Shown: positions 1 through 7,347, counted from the stretch's first letter. The stretch: DNA of 12,120 nucleotides from a bacterium CG2_30_54_10 (GCA_001872985.1 MNYA01000086.1:1-12120); one strand, 5' to 3'. Numbers and translations are program-made. Notes: generated by a model from the sequence alone, not told the origin.

Positions 1-47
1 CGCTTTGCGCCCTCCGGTCTGCCTTCACTCTTCCCCCGACTTATTGA

Positions 48-449
48 GATGATACAAAATTCCTTCCAAAACTTCAGGAAACACTTGAAGAGGGCAAAAT
101 TCTGAAGAACCTTTCCCGGGCTGGTGCTTATCAAATTTGGAAGAATGCCATCGACCAGTTATTTTCCGCATTTCGCCGCTGCCAAATTGAGGGCGAGGGT
201 TCGGTACCAGTCGAACACAAACTGGAATTGCGAAAGCGCTTATCTGAACTTGCCGGGCAGCTTAACGGGTATCTTGCCGAAAAATTCGGAATCCGCACTG
301 ACCTGGAATCAGAATATTCCAAATGGAAAAAGTCCCATAATAGAATGAAGAGGAATCCGAATGAAACTGAGAAATGTAGCAATCAAGAATTTCCGATGTC
401 TAAAAATTGTTTCATTCCCGATTGCCGACAACACGGTATTGATCGGTGA
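48..449 (+). pseudogene. Fragment of an Eco57I-type (type IIG-like) DNA methylase, broken at both ends
   Basis: The reading frame opens after a TGA at 45-47 and has no start codon before an internal ATG at 228, so it is a remnant rather than a gene start. The segment at about 85-338 is predicted to be helical. It contains AYQIWKNAIDQLFSAFR and ends YLAEKFGIRTD...YSKWKKSH. In large Eco57I-family methylases I recall a similar helical stretch with a W-K-x-SH ending just before the PFHWFVEFY segment and the NPPY catalytic motif. Here the match stops at KKSH (338), and the rest of the frame, to 449, is out-of-frame read-through of the next gene. Neither the SAM-binding nor the NPPY motif is present, so this cannot be active. 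The family call rests on memory of a short helical region and could be wrong. It is the first of several broken defence genes here. Confidence 0.45.
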
Positions 450-492
450 AAATAATTCGGGGAAGACCGCCTTTCACCCGCGCAAAAAATAA
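361..492 (+). pseudogene. N-terminal fragment of an OLD-family ATP-dependent nuclease (GajA-like)
   Basis: This 43-codon frame starts at ATG 361, behind a good ribosome site (GAGGAA, 350-355). It encodes the classic start of an OLD/RecF-type ABC ATPase: MKLRNVAIKNFRCLK, then VLIGENNSGKT, with Walker A lysine at residue 35. In intact family members the helix after Walker A continues as about 500 more residues, including a C-terminal TOPRIM nuclease domain. Here homology stops at TAF (about 474) and a TAA follows at 490. A candidate C-terminus of the same gene lies at about 940-1130, beyond the hicBA cassette. OLD nucleases paired with UvrD helicases form Gabija-type anti-phage systems, and a UvrD fragment follows at 1127. 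A 43-residue product with only a P-loop would have no nuclease activity. Confidence 0.75.
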
Positions 493-522
493 GCGAACAG
501 ATTTATTGTAAGGAAATTCATT

Positions 523-735
523 ATGACCCTAAAAACATTTACCGCAGTTTTGTACAAGGAAGAAACCCTTTATGTGGCTGAATGTCCGGCAGTCGGAACA
601 GTAAGTCAGGGCCACACAATTGAAGAGGCGATAGCCCATTTAAAAGAAGCAACCGAACTTTATCTTGAAGAGTTTCCCGGACAAAAATTCTCAAAACCGT
701 TTTTAACAACCTTTGAGGCAAGCATCAGTGGCTAA
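523..735 (+). CDS. hicB: HicB-family antitoxin
   Basis: This 70-residue protein is of full length for the small HicB/UPF0150 class. It begins with the beta-strand TFTAVLYKEETLYVAECP and continues VGTVSQGHTIEEAIAHLKEATELYLEEF, the ferredoxin-like partial RNase H fold of HicB antitoxins. No separate C-terminal DNA-binding domain is present, as is usual for short HicB. The ATG at 523 follows AAGGAA (511-516). The stop overlaps the start of hicA by 8 bases, the hallmark of a hicBA pair translated together. In known pairs HicB blocks the HicA RNase by occupying its active site. Because hicA appears frameshifted, this antitoxin may now have no working partner. The cassette sits between the two apparent ends of an OLD nuclease gene, so it probably arrived by insertion or replacement. 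Confidence 0.9.
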   Translation: MTLKTFTAVLYKEETLYVAECPAVGTVSQGHTIEEAIAHLKEATELYLEEFPGQKFSKPFLTTFEASISG

Positions 736-877
736 ACTGAAAGTAATTTCCGGCAGGGAAGCAATTTCCAGGCTGGAAAAGCTTGGTTTTAAGGTCATCC
801 GCCAACGTGGAAGCCATGTGGTTTTGAAAAAGCAAACAAATTTAGAGGAAATTGGTTGTGCCTTCCACTCAATGTGA
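728..877 (+). pseudogene. hicA: HicA mRNA interferase toxin, probably frameshifted and inactive
   Basis: Translation from GTG 728, which overlaps the end of hicB and lies 9 bases after GAGG (715-718), gives AKLKVISGREAISRLEKLGF...RQRGSHVVLKKQT. This matches the first two thirds of HicA: the double-stranded RNA-binding-like fold with its catalytic histidine in the GSH motif (residue 30). The frame stops at TGA 875-877 after only 49 residues, whereas HicA is normally 60-80. The missing part seems to continue in another frame: 853-930 reads VVP...EI...ILQPGQ, close to the family's VVPLHxEIxxGTLRSILRQAG. A small indel near 850-862 would explain this. Loss of the last strand and helix should inactivate the toxin, though a residual or frameshifted product is possible. 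No further copy is visible nearby. Confidence 0.7.
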
Positions 878-1130
878 GATAGTTGTGAACCAGGATAACA
901 CTCGACACATAAACATTCTTCAACCAGGACAAAACCGAGAAATTATTCCTTTTTCAGATCCCAAATATACTGTCGTTTTCAAAGAAATCATTCTGAATGA
1001 TTGGCGTTCGAGGAAGGTTGTTTTGGCACAACGCCTCATTGAACATCTGAAGAAAACTCCCTTTAAATCCGAAAGAATCCCTGGGTTTTATGTCAATGCC
1101 ATAATGGGCATTTCGGAGTTGGCAAAATGA
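852..1130 (+). pseudogene. Hybrid frame: out-of-frame HicA tail joined to a probable OLD-nuclease C-terminus
   Basis: An open frame of 92 codons is available from TTG 852, but it does not look like one gene. Codons to about 930 resemble the displaced end of HicA (VVP...ILQPGQ). The later part reads WRSRKVVLAQRLIEHLKK and RIPGFYVNAIMGI. It resembles the end of OLD/GajA-type nucleases, where a basic R-K-x-x-x-A-Q helix is followed by I-P-x-Y-x-x-A-I close to the stop. The frame ends at TGA 1128-1130 and overlaps the helicase start by ATGA, as expected for the upstream gene of a coupled nuclease-helicase operon. The position supports the identity as much as the sequence does. The TOPRIM acidic residues are absent, so no activity is expected. 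Confidence 0.5.
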
Positions 1131-1489
1131 CCCAGAATGCATTTTTATTGGCATTGAATGAACTAAAATCATTTCAACAACAAGCCGCCAGTTGGGGAGA
1201 CTCCCCGTTGCTGGTTTTAGCTGGCGCCGGATCGGGGAAGACACGGGTTTTGACCTGTAGAATTGCCAGGCTTTTACGGGAAACGCCAAGTGAAAAAATT
1301 CGAATTCTTGCTCTGACATTTACCAAGAAAGCCGCGGATGAAATGCGAACGAGAATTGAGGCTTTTGTTCCCGGCCAAATCGACCGCTGTTTCATAGGAA
1401 CCATCCATTCTTTTTGCGCTGAAATTCTACGACAGCATGCTGAACACATGGGGATCCTGCCGAACTTTTCAATTAGTCATTGCACCTGA
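1127..1489 (+). pseudogene. N-terminal fragment of a UvrD/PcrA-like superfamily 1 helicase (GajB-like)
   Basis: The ATG at 1127 overlaps the preceding stop. The protein has a Q-rich lead (FQQQAA), Walker A AGAGSGKT (lysine 38), motif Ia LALTFTKKAADEMRTRI and motif Ib IGTIHSFCAEILRQH, all in the right order for an SF1A DNA helicase. It ends after 120 residues, while family members run to 500-700 or more. The DExx box and motifs III-VI are missing, so it cannot be a helicase. Family likeness stops at about NFSI (1474), and SHCT plus the stop comes from a short inverted repeat (1479-1513) that abuts the break. Placement just after an OLD-nuclease end suggests it was the helicase half of a Gabija-like or related OLD-UvrD pair. 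Confidence 0.85.
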
Positions 1490-1513
1490 CTACGCTACGC
1501 TTCGCAGGTCAAT
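1479..1513. repeat. Short inverted repeat at the helicase break point
   Basis: ATTGcACCTG (1479-1488) pairs with CAGGTCAAT (1505-1513), leaving one bulged C and a loop rich in CGCT/TACGC. It lies exactly where likeness to UvrD ends. It may be a remnant of a small palindromic repeat or the scar of the deletion. There is no T-run after it, so a terminator is unlikely. The rest of the gap to 1593 shows nothing else I can support. Confidence 0.45.
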
Positions 1514-1593
1514 TCCACTTAAGAAATAAACTTTTCATTCCGGTTCATCGCTTGGCCATAGGGGTCTGTAAGTATTGATTTCAGGGAAACTAC

Positions 1594-4500
1594 ATGGCGA
1601 AAAAAAATAGCAAGAAACTATCGGATCGTGAATGTACTGATGTTCTGAAAGAACGCATTTCAGTAACGATGAACGAACTCCTTCGGATGATCCACCGGAT
1701 CAATCCAACGGGAGAAAAACTGAACCCCGAACGGACTTCTGAAAGATACCGGGTGAAGGCGCAACTTCAAAGCCTGCTAATCAGACGGTTCAAGGATCAT
1801 TTGACTGTGGTGCAACCCGATCCCGAACAGCCTAACCTGGTCGGATTGCAACTCAGCTCGTTTTTCGATGACGACGCTTGCCATGCCACGATCGACGAAC
1901 TGGATCCGGATGCCAGGGCTTGGGTACAAGAGCGACTTGCGGATTCCCTTCTTACCAATCCGGATGAGGGGTTCGAACCGGGGTTAAATCAAAGTCACCC
2001 CGAGACTAAGGCTGCGCCGCGAATTGGAGATGACGCCTATTGTATGAATGACACTTTGGCTTTGGGGCGGAAGGCCCTGACCGAGTTCGATTACGAGGCG
2101 TGTGAATTGCACGGTCGCGCGGCCCTCGGAATGGCCGGGGATGACCCTTTTCCCGCCGTCCTGCTCCTCGAATTGTATGTAGATCATATCGCGGACTATG
2201 AAAAAGCCCTTGATCTGGCCAATTCCCTTCCGACTCGCGTGCAATGCGATGAAACGGTTGAAGCCTACCTGATACTGGCCTTGGCAAGGAGCGGCCGCAT
2301 TGATGAGGCCGTGGAACATGCCAGGCGGACCGTGACTCCCAAGCCTCCGGAAGTTTATTTTCTGGCAGCGGAACACTATGTCGGACAGGATGACATTGAT
2401 CGCGCTTCATCATGCCTCAACGAACTGGAATCCATTGACCCGGGCGAATTCCGTTCCAATGCCGCCCAACTGAGGCAGAGGATTCAGGCGATTCGCGCCA
2501 AACGTCTCGAGCCGGACGAGCGGAAAATGCTCGACGATCTGAAAGAAGGCCGAATCAAAGAGGCTCTGAAGTTGGCGGATTCGATTCTCGCCGTGTTACC
2601 TGCGAACAAAGCAGCTCAGCGCGTGCTTAATGAAATTAAAATCCGACAGCGGGAAGAGAAAATTTGCAGGCTCCTCTCGGCCGCGGATGATGCGAGATAC
2701 TGTAGTGACTTCGTTCTGGAAGCCGATCTTCTGAAAAGGGCCATTGCCGAAGGCGCGGACACCGACGCCGACGCCGGCGCTCTGCAAGAGCGTCTTGAAG
2801 TCGCGAAAAATAAAGCGCGGGCCCGCGAAAGCGAGGCCGGAATTCAGCGTGTGGTCGACCTTTTCACGGCCGGAAACAGGAAAGAGGCTTTGGCGCAATA
2901 CCATGGTTTGGCCGAGCCGGAGCGATGTCAGGTCCGGGAACGGACTCAGGATGCGCATTTCGCCTGGCTGGATCTCATTGCCTTCCCCCGGCCCATTGGC
3001 AAGCTGGAAGTTTTGGTTGAGGCGGTTCTGATCCTTGGAAAATCAAAAAAAGCTCTCGATCTCGGAAAAGATCTCGCGCAAATCGTAAAGGATCTCCAAG
3101 CTCATTCCCAAATTCTGGATTTCATTCCCGAAGCCACGGAGCTGCTTCAGCGGTTGGAAACTCTTGTGCGGGAATCCAGAGCCAAAGCGGCAAAGGTAGC
3201 CTTGGAGGATGCCGTTCGATTTCTCGAGATGGGGAACCTATGCCAGGCCCGAGCCGCCCTGGATCTCATTCAGCCGGCTTCCCTTCCTGATGTGGAAAGA
3301 CCCGTTTTCGAAACCTGCAACGGCAAGCTGATGGATTTGGAAATAAACGCAAAGTTGAAACAAAAATACGGGCAAGCCCGAGAACGTGGAAATTATCTCG
3401 CCGCAAGGGGTCTGGCAAGGGAATTGGCCGCCTCTGCCGCCCATGATTCTACGGAAGAGTGGATGAACCGGGTGAACGAATGCGATTCCGCCATAAAAAA
3501 GGAATGGTTCCTGGTCAACTTTGATTGCGGCGACCTGCCGTTGTTTTTCGCGACCATTGGCGCGAGTGGTTTCGGACAAAATGAGTCCGGTTGTCTACTT
3601 TCCGACCGATCGACTCTCGTATTCGGAACCAGTCATGACCGATGGGTGTTTTTGAGATTTTTCAGTCTCGCCGAACAGGCATTCAAAAGGGTCGTCCTTC
3701 TCCGAACTCCGCACCCAATGTCCTTAGAAAGGATTTCTCCGGTTGGCAATACCTTGTGGTTGGTGGGAGAGAGGGGGGACACCCTGGAAGTAGGCTTGGA
3801 ACCACTTCAAATCCACTCCTGGCAGGAAGCAGCCTCCTTCGTTTCGAGCGAGAAGGTGATAGAAGATGTGTGGCTTTTCCCCAAAAGCAGATTGCTTTGG
3901 TTCCAGCTATCGTCGGGCGGGGCCAAGCTTGATTTTTCCAACGTGGTTATGGATCTCGATCGGCAGAGGGTCTCCAAACTGAAAGGTTTTCTCGGTTTCC
4001 CCATGGTCGTTAATGCGAGAGGCCGGTTCCTCATCGGTTTTCAAAAGTATGGGGATCGAGAGCTCAAGTTGTTTTCGGAGCAAGGGAAATTTCTTTGGAG
4101 CTTTGATCTTTCCCGCGGGCAGTCGGTCCATAGTATCTCGATGCATCCGAATGGCAAGGACTTCCTCATTCTGCCATTCCGCCCGAAAGAATTTTGGGGA
4201 GAGACTACGATCGACAGTTTAAGATCCGCTCCTAACATGTGTTTGGAAATACGGCCCGAGCGAGGGAATACCTATCCCCCCGTCCTTATCGAAGATTCGG
4301 ATGGGGAGGCCGATCACTCGGTATTCACTTCTTTCGATTCCGGGGTCGTTTTTGTTAGATTCATGGAGTCTATTCTGGCAGATTCGAAAACCATCCTGGC
4401 TGCATTCAAAGATGTCGGTGGTCGTTTTGAGCTTTTATTCAGGATTCCTATTCCGGAGCGGACTCTTTTCTTTTGCGATGAATTTTCGAATGTCTTTGTT

Positions 4501-5514
4501 GCCACCAAAATCCGCAGTGACAAGTTTAATGCGATATTCCTTAACGAGAGCTCACCCGATTTGCAGGGAGACAGAACCGATTCATCGAAAAAGGTTTTTC
4601 CGGAATTGCGAGGTGATTTCCTGCCCTGTTATTTTCTTCCGAGAAACTCTACTTTCGTTAGTAAATACGAGGATTTTATTCTAAACGCCGAGCCAAAAAG
4701 AGCAGATGAAATCTTCCGGGAAATGAAAACCCCCGGATCTCATTCCCCCGACGAGATCGACTCTTTTCGATGGGCCTTGTACTGGAGTTCCTCCTACGAT
4801 CGAGCGAATGAATTGAAAGAGTTTCTAGGCGCAAATTATCCGGATCACCCCTGTGTTCGCCAGGATTCTGCCTCTCAGGCCGCCCATGACGAAAACTGGG
4901 AAGAAGTCGTCCGTCTTCTCGAGGGGTTTCTTCCCGACGATGAGGAAGAAGAAGACAATATCTGTCATCTTTATCATCTTCTTGGAATCGCCTTTTTCCG
5001 GATGGGGAACATCGAAAAAGCTTTGTCGGCGTGGGAGGAGGGGAAGTTGTATGGCGAGGATCCATGCAATCTTTGTGATTGCATCGAGTTTGCCCAACTT
5101 GCGCTCGGAAAAACGAATGAAGGGGTCAAAGATGATGAGGCAAGGGCGGGGGCGGGGGTTGAGGATGCCATGCAAAAGGCATTCAAACATTGCGAGGCCA
5201 TTGAGGATGCTTTAGCCCACGAACGATGGAGAGATGTCGTCGAAACTATCTGGAAAATGGATGCGATCTCCATCGGAAATTTCCAGATCCAGGCGCGGTT
5301 GTCGTATGCCCTGCTCAAGCAAATCTCTATTCCCAGAACCCTGGAATGGTTCTTCAAAGCAGTATCGCTAGGGAACTACTGCCAAATGACCGATAATAAA
5401 ATCACTGTCAAGCCCCCTGTTTTTCCTCCTCGGTTTAAAATATGGTCAGAAAGCCGGTTGAACGATGTTGCCATGCAGGCAAAACAATGGCTCGTTTCCG
5501 TGGCGGGGGCATGA
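1594..5514 (+). CDS. Very large TPR / beta-propeller / TPR protein of unknown function
   Basis: The 1306-residue protein starts at ATG 1594, behind AGGGAA (1583-1588). It has no signal peptide or membrane segment, so it is probably cytoplasmic. Residues 1-130 are a charged helical lead. About 150-640 form helical hairpins of TPR type (for example DEAVEHARRTV, KEALKLADSILAVLPANKAA), with coiled-coil-like stretches. From about 640 to 1020 the texture changes to repeated short beta-strands with Trp/Phe/Gly turns (WVFLRFFSL, LWLVGERGDTLEV, GKFLWSFDLSRGQSVHSISMHPNGKDFLIL). That pattern is typical of a WD40/YVTN-like propeller, which I infer from appearance only. About 1025-1306 return to helical repeats, including a clear TPR (LLGIAFFRMGNIEKALSAWEEG) after an acidic DDEEEED patch. 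No catalytic motif is evident, and a scaffold or adaptor role is the best guess. I do not recognise a named family. Confidence 0.85.
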   Translation: MAKKNSKKLSDRECTDVLKERISVTMNELLRMIHRINPTGEKLNPERTSERYRVKAQLQSLLIRRFKDHLTVVQPDPEQPNLVGLQLSSFFDDDACHATIDELDPDARAWVQERLADSLLTNPDEGFEPGLNQSHPETKAAPRIGDDAYCMNDTLALGRKALTEFDYEACELHGRAALGMAGDDPFPAVLLLELYVDHIADYEKALDLANSLPTRVQCDETVEAYLILALARSGRIDEAVEHARRTVTPKPPEVYFLAAEHYVGQDDIDRASSCLNELESIDPGEFRSNAAQLRQRIQAIRAKRLEPDERKMLDDLKEGRIKEALKLADSILAVLPANKAAQRVLNEIKIRQREEKICRLLSAADDARYCSDFVLEADLLKRAIAEGADTDADAGALQERLEVAKNKARARESEAGIQRVVDLFTAGNRKEALAQYHGLAEPERCQVRERTQDAHFAWLDLIAFPRPIGKLEVLVEAVLILGKSKKALDLGKDLAQIVKDLQAHSQILDFIPEATELLQRLETLVRESRAKAAKVALEDAVRFLEMGNLCQARAALDLIQPASLPDVERPVFETCNGKLMDLEINAKLKQKYGQARERGNYLAARGLARELAASAAHDSTEEWMNRVNECDSAIKKEWFLVNFDCGDLPLFFATIGASGFGQNESGCLLSDRSTLVFGTSHDRWVFLRFFSLAEQAFKRVVLLRTPHPMSLERISPVGNTLWLVGERGDTLEVGLEPLQIHSWQEAASFVSSEKVIEDVWLFPKSRLLWFQLSSGGAKLDFSNVVMDLDRQRVSKLKGFLGFPMVVNARGRFLIGFQKYGDRELKLFSEQGKFLWSFDLSRGQSVHSISMHPNGKDFLILPFRPKEFWGETTIDSLRSAPNMCLEIRPERGNTYPPVLIEDSDGEADHSVFTSFDSGVVFVRFMESILADSKTILAAFKDVGGRFELLFRIPIPERTLFFCDEFSNVFVATKIRSDKFNAIFLNESSPDLQGDRTDSSKKVFPELRGDFLPCYFLPRNSTFVSKYEDFILNAEPKRADEIFREMKTPGSHSPDEIDSFRWALYWSSSYDRANELKEFLGANYPDHPCVRQDSASQAAHDENWEEVVRLLEGFLPDDEEEEDNICHLYHLLGIAFFRMGNIEKALSAWEEGKLYGEDPCNLCDCIEFAQLALGKTNEGVKDDEARAGAGVEDAMQKAFKHCEAIEDALAHERWRDVVETIWKMDAISIGNFQIQARLSYALLKQISIPRTLEWFFKAVSLGNYCQMTDNKITVKPPVFPPRFKIWSESRLNDVAMQAKQWLVSVAGA

Positions 5515-5575
5515 CCGTTAATTTGGACTGTGATATCATCAGTGGCTCTCAAAACACCGACTTAAGGAGACGAAG

Positions 5576-6484
5576 ATGACCGTCAAGATGATCGTTGTTG
5601 GATCCGTTGCTTACGATACCCTCCAGACCCCCATAGGAAAGCGCGAACGTGCTCTGGGTGGTTCCGCGACGTATTTTTCAACAGTTTCCAGTTATTTCAC
5701 GGACGTCGGCCTTGTCGGAGTTGCCGGAGATGACTTTGAAGAAGGGCACATCGCCTTTTTGAAGAAGCATGGGGTGGACATGGAAGGATTTGAGCGGGTC
5801 AAAGGGAAAACCTTCCACTGGAGTGGATCCTACGGCGCCGATTTCGCCGATGCGACCACGCATGCTACGCATCTGAACGTCTTCGAGTCGTTCGATCCGA
5901 AGCTTCCAAAAGCCTATCAGAAAGTGGAATTTCTGTTCCTTGCGAACATCCATCCGGCCTTGCAAATGAAGGTCATTTCACAGGTGAAAAAGCCTCGGTT
6001 GATCGCCATGGATACCATGAATTTCTGGATCGCGAGCGCCCTCAAAGATCTGAAGCAGGTCATCGCGAAGGTCGACATTCTGTTTTTGAACATGCAGGAA
6101 GCATTGATGCTTAGCGGCCAAAAAAAACTGGCCACCGCGATCCCAGCTCTCCTAAAATTGGGGCCAAAGCGGCTGGTGATAAAGATGGGTGAGTTGGGAG
6201 CGATGACCGCATCCGCCAAAACCCGGTTCTTCGTGCCGGCGTTCCCGTTACCCGACATCGTGGATCCAACCGGAGCCGGAGACAGCTTCGCCGGCGGGTT
6301 CATGGGTTCCCTGGCCCGAAATGGCGATCTGACCGAAAACGGCTTCCGGCGCTCGATGCTTTACGGAAGCGCCATGGGGGCCTTCACTTGCGAGAATTTC
6401 AGCCTCGATACCTACAAAAACCTTACCAAATCGCGGATCGAACAGCGGTTCAATAAGATCAAAGGAATGATCGAAGTCAAGTAG
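5576..6484 (+). CDS. PfkB-family (ribokinase-like) sugar or nucleoside kinase
   Basis: The 302-residue length is normal for the family. The start at ATG 5576 follows AAGGAG (about 5562-5567). The N-terminal strand MIVVGSVAYDT and the substrate-side glycine pair GGSATYFS (28-34) are PfkB signature 1. DPTGAGDSFAGGF (from residue 230) is signature 2, with D236 as the expected catalytic base and the GAGD anion hole. Family members transfer the ATP gamma-phosphate to a hydroxymethyl group of a sugar or nucleoside in the cytoplasm. This GGSATYF subgroup is common in bacteria and often has no assigned substrate, so I give no gene symbol. All key motifs are intact and it should be active. It follows the giant TPR gene by 61 bases with no visible terminator between them, so co-transcription is possible. 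I see no functional link to the TIR genes downstream. Confidence 0.92.
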   Translation: MTVKMIVVGSVAYDTLQTPIGKRERALGGSATYFSTVSSYFTDVGLVGVAGDDFEEGHIAFLKKHGVDMEGFERVKGKTFHWSGSYGADFADATTHATHLNVFESFDPKLPKAYQKVEFLFLANIHPALQMKVISQVKKPRLIAMDTMNFWIASALKDLKQVIAKVDILFLNMQEALMLSGQKKLATAIPALLKLGPKRLVIKMGELGAMTASAKTRFFVPAFPLPDIVDPTGAGDSFAGGFMGSLARNGDLTENGFRRSMLYGSAMGAFTCENFSLDTYKNLTKSRIEQRFNKIKGMIEVK

Positions 6485-6672
6485 GTGAAAAGATCCTGGG
6501 CAACGCTTTTTACTCCATCCGGGACACGCTTCGCACAACACCAACTGCCTGGTCGGATTCGCATATCTTCTCAAAATTCTGGGGAGAATTGTCATTTCGA
6601 TCGAAGGGAGAAAGCTTGTTCCCGTAGGAGGGAAGATCTCTCACATTCGTTCGAGACGTTTGAATTGCGTAA
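6485..6672 (+). other. Intergenic region with partial repeat and small hairpin, no gene
   Basis: No convincing coding sequence lies here. AATTCT-GGGG-AGAATT (6575-6590) is a small hairpin without a T-run. GTCATTTCGATCGAAGGGAG (6591-6610) and the following bases to about 6656 (AGATCTCTCACATTCGTTCGAGA) resemble one arm plus the centre of a dispersed palindromic repeat found in many bacterial genomes. The matching right arm ending in AATGAC is missing, so the copy is degraded or truncated. Confidence 0.5.
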
Positions 6673-6701
6673 TTGAAAAGCGCGGGAAAAACCGCTATAC
6701 T
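6673..6701 (+). promoter_or_regulatory. Probable sigma70-type promoter of the arrestin-like / TIR / Sel1 genes
   Basis: TTGAAA (6673-6678) and TATACT (6696-6701) are separated by exactly 17 bases and each differs from consensus by one base. Transcription would start near 6708, leaving an untranslated leader of about 80 bases before ATG 6790. It is one of the two best promoter matches in the window. Confidence 0.65.
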
Positions 6702-6709
6702 CGCAAGGA

Positions 6710-6782
6710 GTCCATCCGGATCATCCGCTTCCTGATGGACAGCCGGCTTTTCAAGAGCCGGCTTTGAAGCAACTTCAAGGAG
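6710..6782 (+). promoter_or_regulatory. Structured 5' leader with alternative hairpins over the ribosome binding site
   Basis: Three inverted repeats follow the promoter. GTCCATC (6710-6716) pairs with GATGGAC (6734-6740). AGCCGGCT (6741-6748) pairs with AGCCGGCT (6756-6763) around a 7-base loop. CTTTGAAG (6762-6769) pairs with CTTCAAGG (6773-6780) around CAA. The third stem covers most of the AAGGAG ribosome site (6777-6782) and shares bases 6762-6763 with the second, so full forms of both cannot coexist. This could gate translation of the arrestin-like gene. The second hairpin is followed by only three T residues, so it is a weak terminator at best. I match it to no known riboswitch. Confidence 0.4.
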
Positions 6783-6789
6783 ATAAATT

Positions 6790-7344
6790 ATGGGAATCTG
6801 GGATGCAATCAAATCGGTCGCGAACATGGTTACCGGCGGTGGGGCCACCCTGTCTCTGACATTGGGGCAAAGATCTTCTGACGGTTCTTTCCCCGTGAAG
6901 GTCAAGGCGGTCATAGCCGATTCAGACCTTAAAGTCGAGAAAGTCTACCTGAAGGTCGAGGGTGTCGAGACGATCAAGTTTATGTCGAAAAGCCATGCAA
7001 CTAGCCAGATTTCCAGCAAACCCGCGACCAATTCAGCTTTCGCTTCAGCCTCAGCTTCTGCTTTCGCATCCGCCTCGACTTCTGCTCCGACCTCCGCTTT
7101 TGAAAGCAGCGAACACGAAGAAACCGACACCAACTATACCTACACCCAAGAGACGGATTTTGCTCCCGGTGGAACGCTTTCTGCAAAAAAAGAATATGAG
7201 TGGGAAGGCAAATTCTCCGTTCCAGTTGATGCCCAACCGACCTTCGTAGGCAAGAAGGCTAAGCATGAATGGCGGGTCTACGCCGCTCTAAGTGTCACCG
7301 GAACCGATCCTTCCTCTAGCTGGGCAACCTTCGTAATCAGGTGA
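6790..7344 (+). CDS. Arrestin-like (Spo0M-type) beta-sandwich protein with Ala/Ser-rich insert
   Basis: The 184-residue protein has no signal peptide. ATG 6790 sits 7 bases after AAGGAG. The first 65 residues give strands such as LSLTLGQRSSDGSFPVKVKAVI and VEKVYLKVEGVETI, as in the N-terminal half of an arrestin-like sandwich. The end reads EWEGKFSVPVDAQPTFVGKKAKHEWRVYAALSVTGTDPSSSWATFVI. In arrestin/Spo0M-type domains a comparable x-I-P-x-x-x-P-S/T-F-x-G-x-x-x-x-x-W-x-V segment closes the fold. Residues 82-104 are almost only Ala, Ser, Phe and Thr (for example AFASASASAFASAS), a flexible linker built of imperfect GCN-TCN repeats. Proteins of this fold bind partners rather than catalyse, and some Spo0M-type members act in sporulation or stress control. 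It is the first gene after a strong promoter and 94 bases upstream of the TIR gene. The fold assignment is an inference from the pattern. Confidence 0.65.
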   Translation: MGIWDAIKSVANMVTGGGATLSLTLGQRSSDGSFPVKVKAVIADSDLKVEKVYLKVEGVETIKFMSKSHATSQISSKPATNSAFASASASAFASASTSAPTSAFESSEHEETDTNYTYTQETDFAPGGTLSAKKEYEWEGKFSVPVDAQPTFVGKKAKHEWRVYAALSVTGTDPSSSWATFVIR

Positions 7345-7347
7345 TCC

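Noticed and set aside
124..348. 74-codon plus-strand open frame
   Set aside because: It runs out of frame across the methylase-like fragment, has no ribosome site and no recognisable motif.
6485..6676. 63-codon frame just after the PfkB gene
   Set aside because: It starts at a non-ATG codon right after the stop and crosses a dispersed repeat. Its composition is not protein-like.
6741..6763. AGCCGGCT hairpin as an intrinsic terminator of the PfkB gene
   Set aside because: Only three T residues follow, and it lies downstream of a strong promoter, so it belongs to the leader of the next gene.
6945..7133. Minus-strand frame rich in Glu/Ala
   Set aside because: It is the complement of the Ala/Ser-coding repeat in the arrestin-like gene and has no independent support.
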